From NCBI GenBank assembly GCA_965153455.1, contig OZ234493.1:11150213-11214212 (forward strand): a stretch of 64,000 bases of DNA, written 5' to 3'. Position numbers and translations under genes: made by a program. The notes beneath the pieces are model-generated. The model was not told where the DNA came from. It saw only the letters and a list, made by a program, of their open reading frames with translations, and did not search any database. Origin of the DNA: Sphagnum compactum (lineage: Eukaryota; Bryophyta; Sphagnopsida; Sphagnales). Shown in pieces: positions 11,423 to 22,149 of the stretch (position 1 is the stretch's first letter; every line of letters starts with the position of its first letter).

Positions 11423-12211
11423 ATGGACTGGATAACATTTATCAACTACTTTGCCGTCTTCTTCGCGATATGGCAGTTTGTTAGAGATGCGAAATTCTGT
11501 AGGATTCCATACGCCATAGTGAATTCAGTATGGCACCAAGGAATTAGGAAAACCTGGTTTATGGAGAGGGAAATCCTGGAGATGAGAGAGTCCTACTCAA
11601 ATTTCCACGATCGGAAGTCAGAATGCGATTATGCGACAGTATTCAAATGGAAAGAAGCCTCTGTAGATGATGAAGATGAGTTGGGCAAGATGGTGTCATT
11701 CGAAATAGAAGGGGAATCTCACACTCTGTACCTGGACAATCACGGTATTGGAGTTATAAAGGATTACCTAAGTGACAGGCAAGATTGTGTTCCTGTTAGG
11801 GAAACTAAGTATCTAATGAGAAAGACATTCTTCTGCCAGTCAGCGTCTGATAGGGAGGTTGTCGAGCATCTGATAAACGGAGGATTTGTTGAAAGAAAAT
11901 CTTTGTACTGCCTTTATGAACAGAGTAGTGGATTTGAGCTGAATAAGAATTTCACAAAGGCGATACAGATTGCACCATTGAGCCTGCAAGCAAGAGGGTT
12001 CAATACCCCTGCAGCAGTTCTAACATTACTAAACATAGTGTTAGATCAGTTGAATAAGCCTGCTAACAAATTGTGGAAGGTCTTTAAATTCTACGTCTAT
12101 GTGTGGACAAAGTATGCTCTAAACTATTTCCCCAAGTCAATAAGGTCAGAAGTCAGTGGGATTCTCTCAAGTGCCAGTGAAGGGTTCTTGTATTGTGATG
12201 ATTCAAAGTAA
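11423..12211 (+). CDS. unrecognised 262-residue protein with N-terminal membrane segment
   Basis: I do not recognise this protein. The ATG at 11423 has a favourable context (AAAAGCATGG). Residues about 3-22 are hydrophobic (WITFINYFAVFFAIW) and could be a signal anchor. An acidic stretch follows near residue 80 (VDDEDEL), then mixed helical-looking sequence and a Tyr/Trp-rich part near residues 220-235 (FKFYVYVWTKY). It ends with TAA at 12209. The same frame stays open for another 105 codons after that stop and then continues in another frame, so this may be the front of a longer, inactivated gene. GC content is clearly above the flanking DNA, as expected for coding sequence. No intron fits: the only GT..AG pair around the stop is about 20 bp apart. 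It could be a lineage-specific plant gene or a captured foreign gene. Confidence 0.5.
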   Translation: MDWITFINYFAVFFAIWQFVRDAKFCRIPYAIVNSVWHQGIRKTWFMEREILEMRESYSNFHDRKSECDYATVFKWKEASVDDEDELGKMVSFEIEGESHTLYLDNHGIGVIKDYLSDRQDCVPVRETKYLMRKTFFCQSASDREVVEHLINGGFVERKSLYCLYEQSSGFELNKNFTKAIQIAPLSLQARGFNTPAAVLTLLNIVLDQLNKPANKLWKVFKFYVYVWTKYALNYFPKSIRSEVSGILSSASEGFLYCDDSK

Positions 12212-12738
12212 TTGATTTATTCAACAGTGTTTGACAAGGGAATTCCATGCTCAATGGAAAGTCACTACACAGACAACACTTATTGGTTCTACAAAGAAGC
12301 AAAAGATGCTGATTTCAAGGTAGAAAGAACAGTTGGAGATCCGGTTTGTTTGTCTTATTTCTGTTCCAGCAAGGAGTTCAAGCTAACTTACAAGCTTAGA
12401 GTCCCAGATGACAGGCCACCACAATTCCTTTTGGGGGACATTTATGTAACGGATGGGGAAGTTAACTTTATAGGGGAGATGTGGACTTCTCTGAAATATG
12501 TAATTACATCATTTATTTCAAGTCCATAGATGGGTTAGACAGTTATCCATTAGTTTACTGTAGGAGCGGATATGCACATTTAGTGAACCCCATAAACAGC
12601 ATAAGAGATAAAATAGGTGTGTCTAGAGTTCATATGGTAAGGTTGGTGGGGTATAACAAGGTTATTGTCTCTCAATGTGAGATACCTGAATTTAGTTGCA
12701 GGAACTATCTTCCAAAGAGATGGCAAAGCTGGGCCTAG
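12212..12738 (+). pseudogene. continuation of the 11.4 kb gene after a stop and a frameshift
   Basis: After the TAA at 12209-12211 the frame continues without stops to about 12530 (…VFDKGIPCSMESHYTDNTYW…). A second frame, one base off, then carries on to TAG at 12736 (…YIIYFKSIDGLDSYPLVYCR… to RWQSWA). A small indel near the G-run at 12473-12477 would join them (a single base lost, or two gained). With both lesions removed the protein would be about 435 residues. Ongoing decay is the simplest reading; a genuine 262-residue protein followed by leftover frame is the alternative. Confidence 0.5.
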
Positions 12739-14500
12739 GGTTTGCAGAGAACACATTGGCTCACCACCATAATGCATGTAAAAGACAGCATCTTGATGAG
12801 GATGGTGATGGGAGTCAAGGTTTCAATCAAGGCATACCTAGCAGCCTGTTGCCAAAGGCAGCTGGTATCTGTTGAGTGCACAATAAAAGGTTCTGGAGAA
12901 GAGTAGGAAGACATCAGCGTTGTTTGGGGTCTGCTTCTTCAAGTGTGTGTGAAGAAAACAAAGGGAGAAACATACCAAGAAGATGGCCCATGAGAGACAA
13001 ATATTCAATTCCTAAGGAGTGATTTCTAGTATATTCTTTTGGTTTAGGTGACCAAGAAGTTTGGTAAATTATTCCGGCTTTTGAAGTTCTTGAGTCTCAG
13101 GACTTGGATTTGTCGAATTATGTAACACTGGGAATGTTAAGCTGCCTCTTGGAATTTGTAGCTTAATCAAGATTCATGATGTTGTGCAAGTAGTTGAAAT
13201 CCTGCATTTGTATTCTTTGCATCTCTACCATTATAGTTCTGATAACATCATTGTCTAAAACAAAGTCATGAGTCTATTCATTATATGTATCTTGTAGAGC
13301 TTTTTTGGTGTGTTAGTCAGGAAGAGAACAGAGAGGGAGAAGCAGAGTAAATAACAAGTCCTGAGTGTTTGTTTTTGTTTGTTCTTTTTTTTAATTTTAT
13401 TGTTTTGTGGTTTCTCTTTGTCTCCAGTTTTGTTCATGTGAAAGTGAATGAATGTTTTTGCTCACATGGAGTTGATCTAGCAATGATGTGGTACTCGTGT
13501 GACACTTGGGAGCACAATGTTCGCCACGGGAATGTGTTGTACCCCATTGCAACATGAGGTAGACACATGGAAATGTGAAAATAGGTGATTTTTTAAAAAT
13601 CAAATTTTATTATTTGATACCTATGTGACACATCATTATTTTTGACAAAAACCTTGGCCTACTGGTCATTAAAAAAAAAGCTGACCAACACTAGATTCAA
13701 TGTTCGGTGGTACTAAGTCGAACCTATTTCCAAATGCTCACCTCACCTAACTATTTATCTATCATCTATTTTTTGAATGATAACTTGGTGAACAAAAAGT
13801 TGAAGATGTTCATTATATGGATGCCCTTGAATCTTGTGCAAGCAATTATAGTTTTTTATATTTTCATTTGTCAAATAAATTATCTTTGTAAGCAGATTTG
13901 CAAGTTTAGAAATTTACAACAGTACCAATGCAAAGGTTGTTGCCAAGTAAGTTAAGCGTGAAAATGCTTTGGATGGTGCTTCAACTAAAGGGTTGTTTGC
14001 TAGTGAACACTCTTATATTTTTGACTTCATGCTTATCATTATAATACCTTTTGTAATTTTTTCATTTTGCTTGATCTTTTAATGAATTCCATTGTATTCA
14101 TGCAATCCATGAAGAAATGAAAAAAAAAGTGGTGAAACTTTGTTGGGCCCTGCCCTCACAGGGCATTGGATCCAACTCTTAGAAGTTGTAACTTATTAAA
14201 ACCAGTTTCCAGATTAGGTGAACCGGTTTCTGTGGTGAAAGTGTTTAGACTGTTCAGATTGGAACAGATTGCTTTGTTGTTCAGAGTGTGGACACAGTAG
14301 GTAGATGTACAACATCTTATCTATTGGCAGGGCCAACGTGTTTGTGATGCCTTGTTTGATTTTGCAGTACAAGTAAGAAAGTGATGATATTACTGAGTTT
14401 TTGGGAGGTGGGTGCAAATAGCTCCCAATGGGGGGGGTTCTGATAGTACCAGTGGAAATACGATTTATCTAGCTATTGCCAATGAATGATAACGTTGAAA
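12739..14500. other. intergenic, no gene recognised
   Basis: The first few hundred bases may be 3' untranslated sequence of the 11.4 kb gene. Beyond that I see only short frames without motifs. A block near 14135-14170 (TGTTGGGCCCTGCC) looks like the start of an LTR, but no second copy was found. Confidence 0.35.
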
Positions 14501-14574
14501 TGATGTTCTTTTTATAATCTAAATTATGTCCTTCTAATCCTAGTCCAACAAATCCAAATAACGTAATATGATGG

Positions 14575-15310
14575 TACGGTACTATTGTGATGGTAATTTT
14601 TCTTACATGTGGTCGGATAGCAGTACATATTATTATAGTTGTAGTTATTTTTGTAGGTTGTGTTATTATACTAGTTTTTCTTGCATGTGGGACTATAACA
14701 CTAGGTACCATTATGGTGGTAGTTTTTTCTACTGATAGTGCTATGGTGGTTATTTCTCCTATAAGTGGTATTATGGGGGTAGACACTGTTCTAGTAGTAA
14801 TTTCTTCTACATGTGGTATTATAGGGTTAGTTGTTACAAATTAATTTTTCATATAGTTAGCATTGTGGCGGTAATTGCTATTTTTTTTTCACAAGTAGTT
14901 TGCCAAATAGGTGTTTCTTTCAACACTATTTTTTTTTGCTTCAAAGTTGTGGATGTAAAATTTGGAATTGGAAACTTTCTTTGTGTTACTTTATTTTTAT
15001 TTCAAGGTAGTGTCTTATGAAAGGTGAAATTCTCTTACCCCATAGAATACTCCTCTAAATTGTCAAGGGTTAATGCTTCTTTTGTGCCTTCCCCTCTAGA
15101 CTTCAAATGATAATCCATCCATTTCTAGGGTAATCATATTTTTTACTCTAGTAAGACCCACTACCTCATTTGCATTTTTTGTCCTCTTGTCCTTGTGATA
15201 CCACAAATGATGGTGGTAATTTGCTATTTATGTTACCCTAGGAGCCAGTACCTCCTACCTTGTAATGAGTTCAAATGGTAATTCCATATTACCACTAGTA
15301 AACTGATATT
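14575..15310. repeat. degenerate tandem repeat, about 65 bp
   Basis: Blocks with CTACATGTGGTATTATAG, GGTAGTTTTTTCTACT and similar variants recur every 60-70 bp to about 14880 and more loosely to 15310. The strand-symmetric open frames here (Ile/Thr/Val-rich) come from the repeat. Confidence 0.55.
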
Positions 15311-16391
15311 ACGAGAGGGGACCATTCAAATTTGTTACTGGAGGTGACTCCCTTGGTGCTCTAGGTTCCTTGATAAATTACTTGGTACTCATAATTACAA
15401 GGGCTCCACAAATAGTAACTTTGGTGTAAAAATGTCAACATTCATTTTTTTTGGTAGTTTTGTTTGTAGAACATTTTTTTCTAATTTTGTTATTTCTCCT
15501 TCTTGCACATGTAATAGGAATTGTTAACCTCCCTAGGTGCAAGGTAATCGCATCCCACTTGTTGGTGCCCCATTTGACCACCCCAACCTGTACAAATGGT
15601 GTAAAAGGTCAAAATGATGGAAAAATATAATACCAAAATAGTGGATGATGCCAAAATGTTGGAAGGGGCAAATGCCTCTTCCTTCCTTTTAAAAATCATT
15701 AACTAATTTTGCATAGTGATTAATGAAGAACAAATGCAAGTGGGTGTTGATATTGTGAAAACATCTATAGCAAATGTTGTTAGAATTGAAGTGGATTTGG
15801 CGAAAATAATTTTGAACATAGTGGAGCAAGAGACTATAGATTCTACTCCAATGCTAGAGCACGAGAATGCAAATGAGGTTGTTGATATTGATCGAAATGA
15901 CATATTGAACTTTACTTATTATAATTAATTGCCCATCCATCTCTCTAGTAGAGAGGATGGTGGGGTTTTTTTTGGTCAAAATTTTGGGTGCAATACCTTC
16001 ATTACTTGAACCCATTAATTGTGGTTGTTAAACCTTTGCCCCACGTTCCTTCTCCATATGAGCGGGTGGGTGGGGCATTTGTTTTTGTTCAGAATCTCTA
16101 GGCAATACCTTAAGGCTTTGTAAGTGATATTGTTTTTTTTAGGGTTAATTTCATTTCTTGCAATTTTGAACATTGGGTTCTAGTAATACCCTCATATTTT
16201 CTTATTGATCTTTTATCTTTATGTTCAATATCTTCATCTCATGTTTCTTATCCTTTATATTTTTATGCAATACCTTCATTTTTTCTTTTTGATCTTTTAT
16301 CTATCTATGCAATAACCTTATCGTATGTGGCCTAACCTTCATTTAGAATGTTAATTCTCTCATTAAGTTTATTGTTTTTGTTTTTTTGGTT
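15311..16391. other. flank of the zinc-finger relic, no separate gene
   Basis: AT-rich sequence with scattered GCAATACCTTCATT blocks at about 15990, 16100, 16185 and 16265. These resemble the tandem units at 21.3-21.9 kb on the other side of the zinc-finger relic, suggesting both flanks belong to one large decayed element. A 70-codon frame at 15716-15928 (Asp/Glu/Ile-rich) has no recognisable domain. Confidence 0.4.
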
Positions 16392-16399
16392 TCAAATGC

Positions 16400-16853
16400 G
16401 ATTGCCCTTCCCCCAATTTCCGTAGAAGGTGTCCATTTGGCAAGGGATGGTACTAAGTGGGCTTGTAGGGTTGATGGGTGTGATGCATCCTATATCGCCA
16501 AATACAACTTGGTATAACATTTGCGATTGTGCCACAATGTGGTGATGGAGTTGGGCAAGCCCAAACACCCATTTACTTGGGAGGAAGGCCCAAGGCATCA
16601 AAATCATGTGGCCATGAATGCACGGGTTTTGAACAACTTTATGGCCCAATTCTATCACAATGAAAAAAAGGTAATTACTAGGGCTAGGGGGCACGTAAAC
16701 CTAGATTGGGATAAGCTTTAGGTTGTTTTGTGAAACACACCTAAGGTTCCTAAATTTGCACTTGTCAAGCTAGCCTTTAGCCACATTCTTGAGCTTTTTG
16801 GCATGACTACACGAGGTGTGGGGTTCATCCCTCTCAATGTGCAAGCCAAGGTG
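16400..16853 (+). pseudogene. C2H2 zinc-finger protein, probably transposon-borne, 5' part
   Basis: One frame gives KWACRVDGCDASYIAKYNLV, a stop, then HLRLCHNVVMELGKPKHP and a basic region (…EKKVITRARGHVNLDWDKL). Cys-X4-Cys-X12-His-X4-His fits a C2H2 finger, with the stop (TAA at about 16514) just before the first His. Two more in-frame stops follow (TAG at about 16719 and TGA at about 16731) before …VGFIPLNVQAKV at 16853. There the frame is cut by the CACTA element and resumes at 20523. The family resembles hypothetical proteins I remember from fern genomes; that link is unverified. Non-functional. Confidence 0.65.
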
Positions 16854-17275
16854 CACTAGAAGAAAAACATGTATTTTTACTAGTCTTTGTGACTAAATTT
16901 TATTCGCAAGAGACATTTTGCAACTAAAATCCCTTTAGTCACCTGAGACAAGTCGTATATGATAAACTAGTCGCAAATGACAAAGAGTATTGTATGAAAG
17001 AAAAAGTCAACAGATACATTTCATCCTTTGACTCCATTGTATACATATTGTCACATGCGATTAAGATGCAACTATTTTGGTCACACTAGAGGGCAAATGA
17101 TGTGCTGCCACGTGTCTTAATATTTAATTATTTAAAATATTATAATTATTACTATTTTGAAATAATCTAAGATGTTCAATTCAAATACTTGGATGATCTT
17201 ATATTATGACACGTGAGCCAATGTAAGTATGCCACGTGGCATTAAAAAATAATTTAATAAAGATATTAATATTAG

Positions 17276-17510
17276 GTTGGTAGGCACCTAGGTAAGTACA
17301 TAAATAGATGCTTACAAACCTAGGCTACATACCAACCTACCTACTTAGGTTTAAAAATAGGTAGGTAGGTATTATGTTCCTAGGTTAAATACCTACTCAT
17401 ATAGGTAGGTACTTAGGTAGGTAGGTACATAGGTCAACCTAGGTGGGTAGGTCAAACTAGGTACCTACCTAGCTAGGTAGATAAGTAGGTTGGGAAGGTA
17501 AATATTTTAG
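17276..17510. repeat. CCTA/TAGG-rich simple repeat within the CACTA element
   Basis: GGTAGGTAGGTA, CCTACCTAC and ACCTAGGT blocks alternate for about 235 bp. Because both strands of the motif are present, the stretch can fold on itself. Confidence 0.75.
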
Positions 17511-18649
17511 AAATGTGCATAATTTGTTTTTTTGTTTTGGATTGAGCTTTTTTATTAACTCATCCCGTGTGCAAAAATTTCTTAATGTGACATTGGAGAC
17601 CACACCCCCTTGTTTATATAATGTTCAAAATAGGAATGAAGAACAAACAATATGAGATAAGTTTTGAACTTGCAACTTCCTCACAAATTAAGTTGTAATT
17701 CCAACACTTTTTTCATGCCTTACTTTCTTAGTTTTTAGATTTCTAAACAATTCAAGTACTAGATAACTAGATAATCATTTAATTAATAATGATTAAATTT
17801 AGATATATTTAAATTATAAATTATACACTACAAATATTCAATATTGATTATCAATTACTTAAATAAGTAATAACTTCTTAATATTTAACAAACTAGTTAT
17901 CTAGTTATTCACGAGTTATTAATACCTAACTCATAAATAATTAAATAACTAAAATATTTTAAAATATATAATTATTTTTTAGAATTTGATACAATTATAT
18001 ATGATATAATTAATATAAAAATACTTAAAATATTTATGCTAAAATTATAAGTAATGAATTAACAATTGCTGTTAGAAAGTAACGAATTCTTGAAATATTA
18101 TTATTCAACTAATTACATTACTTATTTCATAATTACATTTATTGTTGTAAAAATTATTATAGGTCAAGTAATTTTTTTCTCTTGGTAATTGTTAACTATA
18201 AATACAATAATTTGTTAAACACTACATTAATTTTCATAATTATTGTAAAATTACTATAAAATATTTACTGTAGATGATTAATCACAGGATTAAAATAATA
18301 ATAATTTTATACAATAACTCGTGAGATTAAAATCAATAAAATAATTATCTTGATTACACTGTAATTTTTCCAAATTTTTAATTCAGGTTTGAAGTTATAA
18401 ATTACATAGTCTGATTAATTATGTTCAATTAGAAAATAATTATGCACATACTAATTAATTTTTATCTGAAATAATTACAATAATTTTAAAGTATGTCACA
18501 TTAATTATATTAATTTATTTATTCTAATATAAGAATATAAATTATATAACATACATATATATATTATAACAATAATTATTTAGTGTAACTTAGATTTTTG
18601 TTAACATAATTTCTGTTACATAATAACTTATATAATGACAAATTTCAGA

Positions 18650-20170
18650 ATTGGAATTTCAATTTTCAGATTCAAATTATAATATTCAAAATTAAAATGT
18701 CCATTGTAAGACTCAATTAACAATTTTCTGAATTGAAATATTAATTTTGAAAATCCAAAATAATAATATTGAAATTCAAATTTCAACTTTTAAGTCCAAA
18801 TAAAAATATTTAAATCAAAATAGACTCAATAAATTTTTTTGAATTGAAATAATAATTTTTAGATTCGAAAACAAATAATTAAGAATTCAAATATAAATTT
18901 TTAGATCAAATAAGTTTTTGAATTTTTTTTTTAAAATTCCAGAATTGAAATGTCAATTTCAGATTCAAATAACAATATTCAAAATAGAAATGTCCATTTT
19001 AAGACTCAATTAACAATTTTCTGAATTGAATTATTAATTTCGAAACTCCAAAATAATAATTTGGAATTCAAATTTCAACTTTCAAGTCAAATAATTCCTT
19101 AAAACTGAAATTTTAAACTTCAGAATTCAAATATCAAATTTCAAGTCCAAATAAAAATATTTTAAACCAAAATGTCAGTTTTTAGACTCAATAAAGTTTT
19201 TTGAATTGAAATACTAATTTTTAGATTCGAAAATAATAATTTAGAATTCAAATATCAATTTTGAGATGAAAAAAGTTCTTTGAATTTAAATAACAATTTC
19301 CGGAATTAAAATGTCTATTTTCAGATTCAAATAACAATATTCAAAATTGAAATGTCCACTTTAAGACTCAATTAACAATTTTCTGAATTGAAATATTAAT
19401 TTCGAAAATGCAAAATAATAATTTGGAATTTCAATTTTCAATTTTCAAGTCAAATAATTTCTTAAAATTGAATTTTAAACTTCAGAATTCAAATATCAAA
19501 CTTCAAGTCCAAATAAAAATATTTTAAATTAAATGTCAATTTTTAGACCCGTAAAGTTTTTGAATTCAAATAATAATTTTTAGATTCGAAAATAATAATT
19601 TATAATTCAAATATCAATTTTAACATCAAATAATTTTTTTGAATTTAAATAACAATTCGCAAGATTGAAATGTCAATTTTCAGATTCAAATAAAAATATT
19701 CCAAATTGCAATGTCCATTTTTGGATTCAATTAATGATTTTTCAGACTTGAAGTATTAATTTTGAAAGTCCAAAATAGTAAATTGGAATTGAAATCAAAT
19801 AATTATTCAAAATTTAATTCATAATTTTTAGAGTCAAAATATAAATTTTCATGTTCATATTAAAATACTTAGATTTAAAATGTCCATTTATATAATCAAT
19901 TAATAATTTTCTGAATTGATATACTAATTTTTAGATTCAAAAATATTAATTTAGAATTCAAATATTAATTTTTAGATCAAATAAGCCTTTTTGAATTTAA
20001 ATTGAAAATATCATTCAAATCAGAAATTTTAAATTCAAATAATGTTTTAAACAATTGAAATAATAATTTTCAGATTCAAATATCAAGTTTCAAATTATAA
20101 TATTTTTTAAAAAACTATAATAATATTTTGCAAAATTTAAATATCAATTTTCAGATGAATAAAAAATTCA
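18650..20170. repeat. AT-rich tandem array inside the CACTA element, about 290-365 bp period
   Basis: The block TTCAGATTCAAAT … AAATGTCCA … GACTCAATTAACAATTTTC recurs with units beginning at about 18668, 18958, 19323 and 19680, and a partial one near 19840. Each unit is itself built from shorter AATTCAAATATCAATTTT-like pieces. It fills most of the element's right half. Confidence 0.8.
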
Positions 20171-20522
20171 ATGTTCAAATATTAATTTTGAGATTCATTA
20201 TATGAACAATATACGTATGTATGCATATTTTATATATATAATTTTAGTACATACATTAAAATACACCGTATGTCATTGTAGAATACCTTTAGGATGCAAC
20301 TAATTTGGTGACTATTGCGACTAATGGATATCAACCTATAAATGTAAATTGATCTAACCAATAGGATGAAATTTCTAATAGTTGCATCATAGTTGTGAGA
20401 ATGACCAAAATAGTTGAAATATGTCCTATAGTTGCAAATGTTCCCAAATCTAGTCACAAACGACTACAAGTCGCATGTAGTCGTAAATGGAGTAGTTACA
20501 TTTTGACTGATTTCTACTAGTG

Positions 20523-20998
20523 GTGGAGCGCGATGAGGACCTTGCAGTTGTGATTCAAATTAAACCAAGTATGTAAAAGGGTTCAAAGGCATTTGGATGG
20601 AGTGTAACTAGAAGTCTACATTTAATAAGATGGTGTGGCGTGAGGAAATTGACCTTCTTATGCAATACCATGAATCAGAAATGATTCATGGTTTGTAAGT
20701 TCTAACAATGCCATATTCAATTTTATTTGAATTTCACGTTTTAGGTTTCGTATGCAATATTTATTGTAGTGTGTTGTTTGTTTTAGGGTTGGAGGCACCA
20801 TCAAGGAGGTGCTTGTGGTTGATGTTATGCAGGTAGCATTGGCCAATCGTGGGGTATTTACGCATCAGCATGCTTAGGATGTAGAGGTTGCATTAACGTG
20901 GTTTAGGAGGGGCAACGTGATCCCATCCCCTTCCAATAATGACAGAGATAGTTCAAAGTTTATCCCCCATTTTGATTAGGGTGTTGTTCTGGACTTTA
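20523..20998 (+). pseudogene. C2H2 zinc-finger protein, probably transposon-borne, 3' part
   Basis: From the second GTG the frame resumes as VERDEDLAVVIQIKPSM, then a TAA stop. After a likely 1-nt loss near 20609 it continues as STFNKMVWREEIDLLMQYHE. A plausible intron (GTAAGT at 20695 to TTTTAG ending 20786) leads to GGTIKEVLVVDVMQVALANR and RGNVIPSPSN, with more stops after. The order and content continue the relic that ends at 16853, so the CACTA element split one pre-existing gene. Confidence 0.6.
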
Positions 20999-21282
20999 GG
21001 ATGTTCAGGTAGTAATTTATCTTTGAAGCAACCACATATTTACCATTATGACATGTTCCCCATTTTATGGTGGGTTTGTTTCAAACTTGGACATTTTTGT
21101 AACACGTCGCCCATATTTTTTATCTAAGGCATTTAACTTTCTTTTTGCACCATCTTGTGTTAATGGTTAGAAATATATTCCTATATGTATGTTTGATAAA
21201 ATTGTCCAAACAATTATTCTAGTCTTGCATTCAAACAAAAAAACATGTTTTGACTCCCAAAAATGCAAAGTTCAAACGTGAA

Positions 21283-21905
21283 GGAAAACAATACCTTCAT
21301 GAAGGTATTCTGTAAACACCACGGGTTGAATTATTTTGGTTTGAGCTATAAGAGGGGTATTGTTCATGCCCAAAATTACTATTCAATGCATACATGCAAT
21401 ATCCTTTTTAGGGTATATAAAAAATCCTTTGGGTTCCATAACATATCTATTGAAACCTATAGGGGTATTGCATAGCCATTCCAAAACCTAGAAGGAAAGC
21501 AGTACCCTCATGGGGGTATTATGTAAACACCATGGGTTGAATTATTTTGGTCCATGCTATCAAAGGGGTATTGTTCATGCCTATAATTATTCAATGCAGG
21601 TGTAATGCCCCTCTTAAGGTATATAATAAGTCCTTGGGCTCCATACCATATTTATTGAAATGTGGACGGGTATTGCATAGCCATACCACAACCTAGAAGG
21701 AAAACAATACCATCATAAAGGTATTCTACAAACCCCATGGGCTTAATTATTTTGGTTCAACCTATCGAAGCAGTATTGCTAATGCCCGTAATTACTCAAT
21801 TCACATGCAGTACCCCTCTCAATATATCCCATAAATCCTTTGGATTCCATAACATATCTTTTGGAACTTGGACGAATATTGCATAGCCCTAGCAAAATGT
21901 AAAAG
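21283..21905. repeat. three tandem units of about 205-215 bp
   Basis: GGGTTGAATTATTTTGG or a variant occurs at 21323, 21534 and 21739. Each unit also carries an AATACCTTCATGAAGGTATT-type small palindrome and GGTATTGCATAGCC. A looser continuation reaches about 22150. Confidence 0.8.
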
Positions 21906-22149
21906 AAAAGCAATATTCGTGTCATTTTGCAATAATACCATAAACCATGAAACAAAAGAATGTTTTTAAAAATATTTATTCCATGTTCACGATATCATAC
22001 CATACATATTGATTCAAATAAATGAGGGTATTGCAAAGGTGGTCACATTGATGGTAGAAGGTTTTGCTTGAACAAAGTTATGGAGTTAAATGCAATATTC
22101 GTATCATATTGGGATATTTGCATTCACCATGAAACACAAGATTTTTTTT

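Larger units (their letters stand above)
16854..20522 (+). mobile_element. CACTA (En/Spm-type) DNA transposon, non-autonomous, 3,669 bp
   Basis: The left end is CACTAGAAGAAAA and the right end is TTTCTACTAGTG, inverted relatives of each other. The 3 bp GTG at 16851-16853 and 20523-20525 is the target duplication, the size expected for CACTA elements. Subterminal regions carry repeated short motifs in both directions (TTTGCAACTA, AGTCGCAAATG, AGTTGCAAATG), probable transposase-binding sites. I see no transposase frame; the interior is AT-rich repeat DNA, so the element needs a helper. Deleting it with one GTG joins the flanking gene in frame. Orientation is arbitrary. Confidence 0.93.

Noticed and set aside
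12195-12235. Intron removing the TAA in the 11.4 kb gene
   Set aside because: The only GT..AG pair around the stop is about 20 bp apart, too short for a plant intron.
14130-14460. Possible LTR start (TGTTGGGCCC)
   Set aside because: No second copy, primer-binding site or polypurine tract was found in the window.
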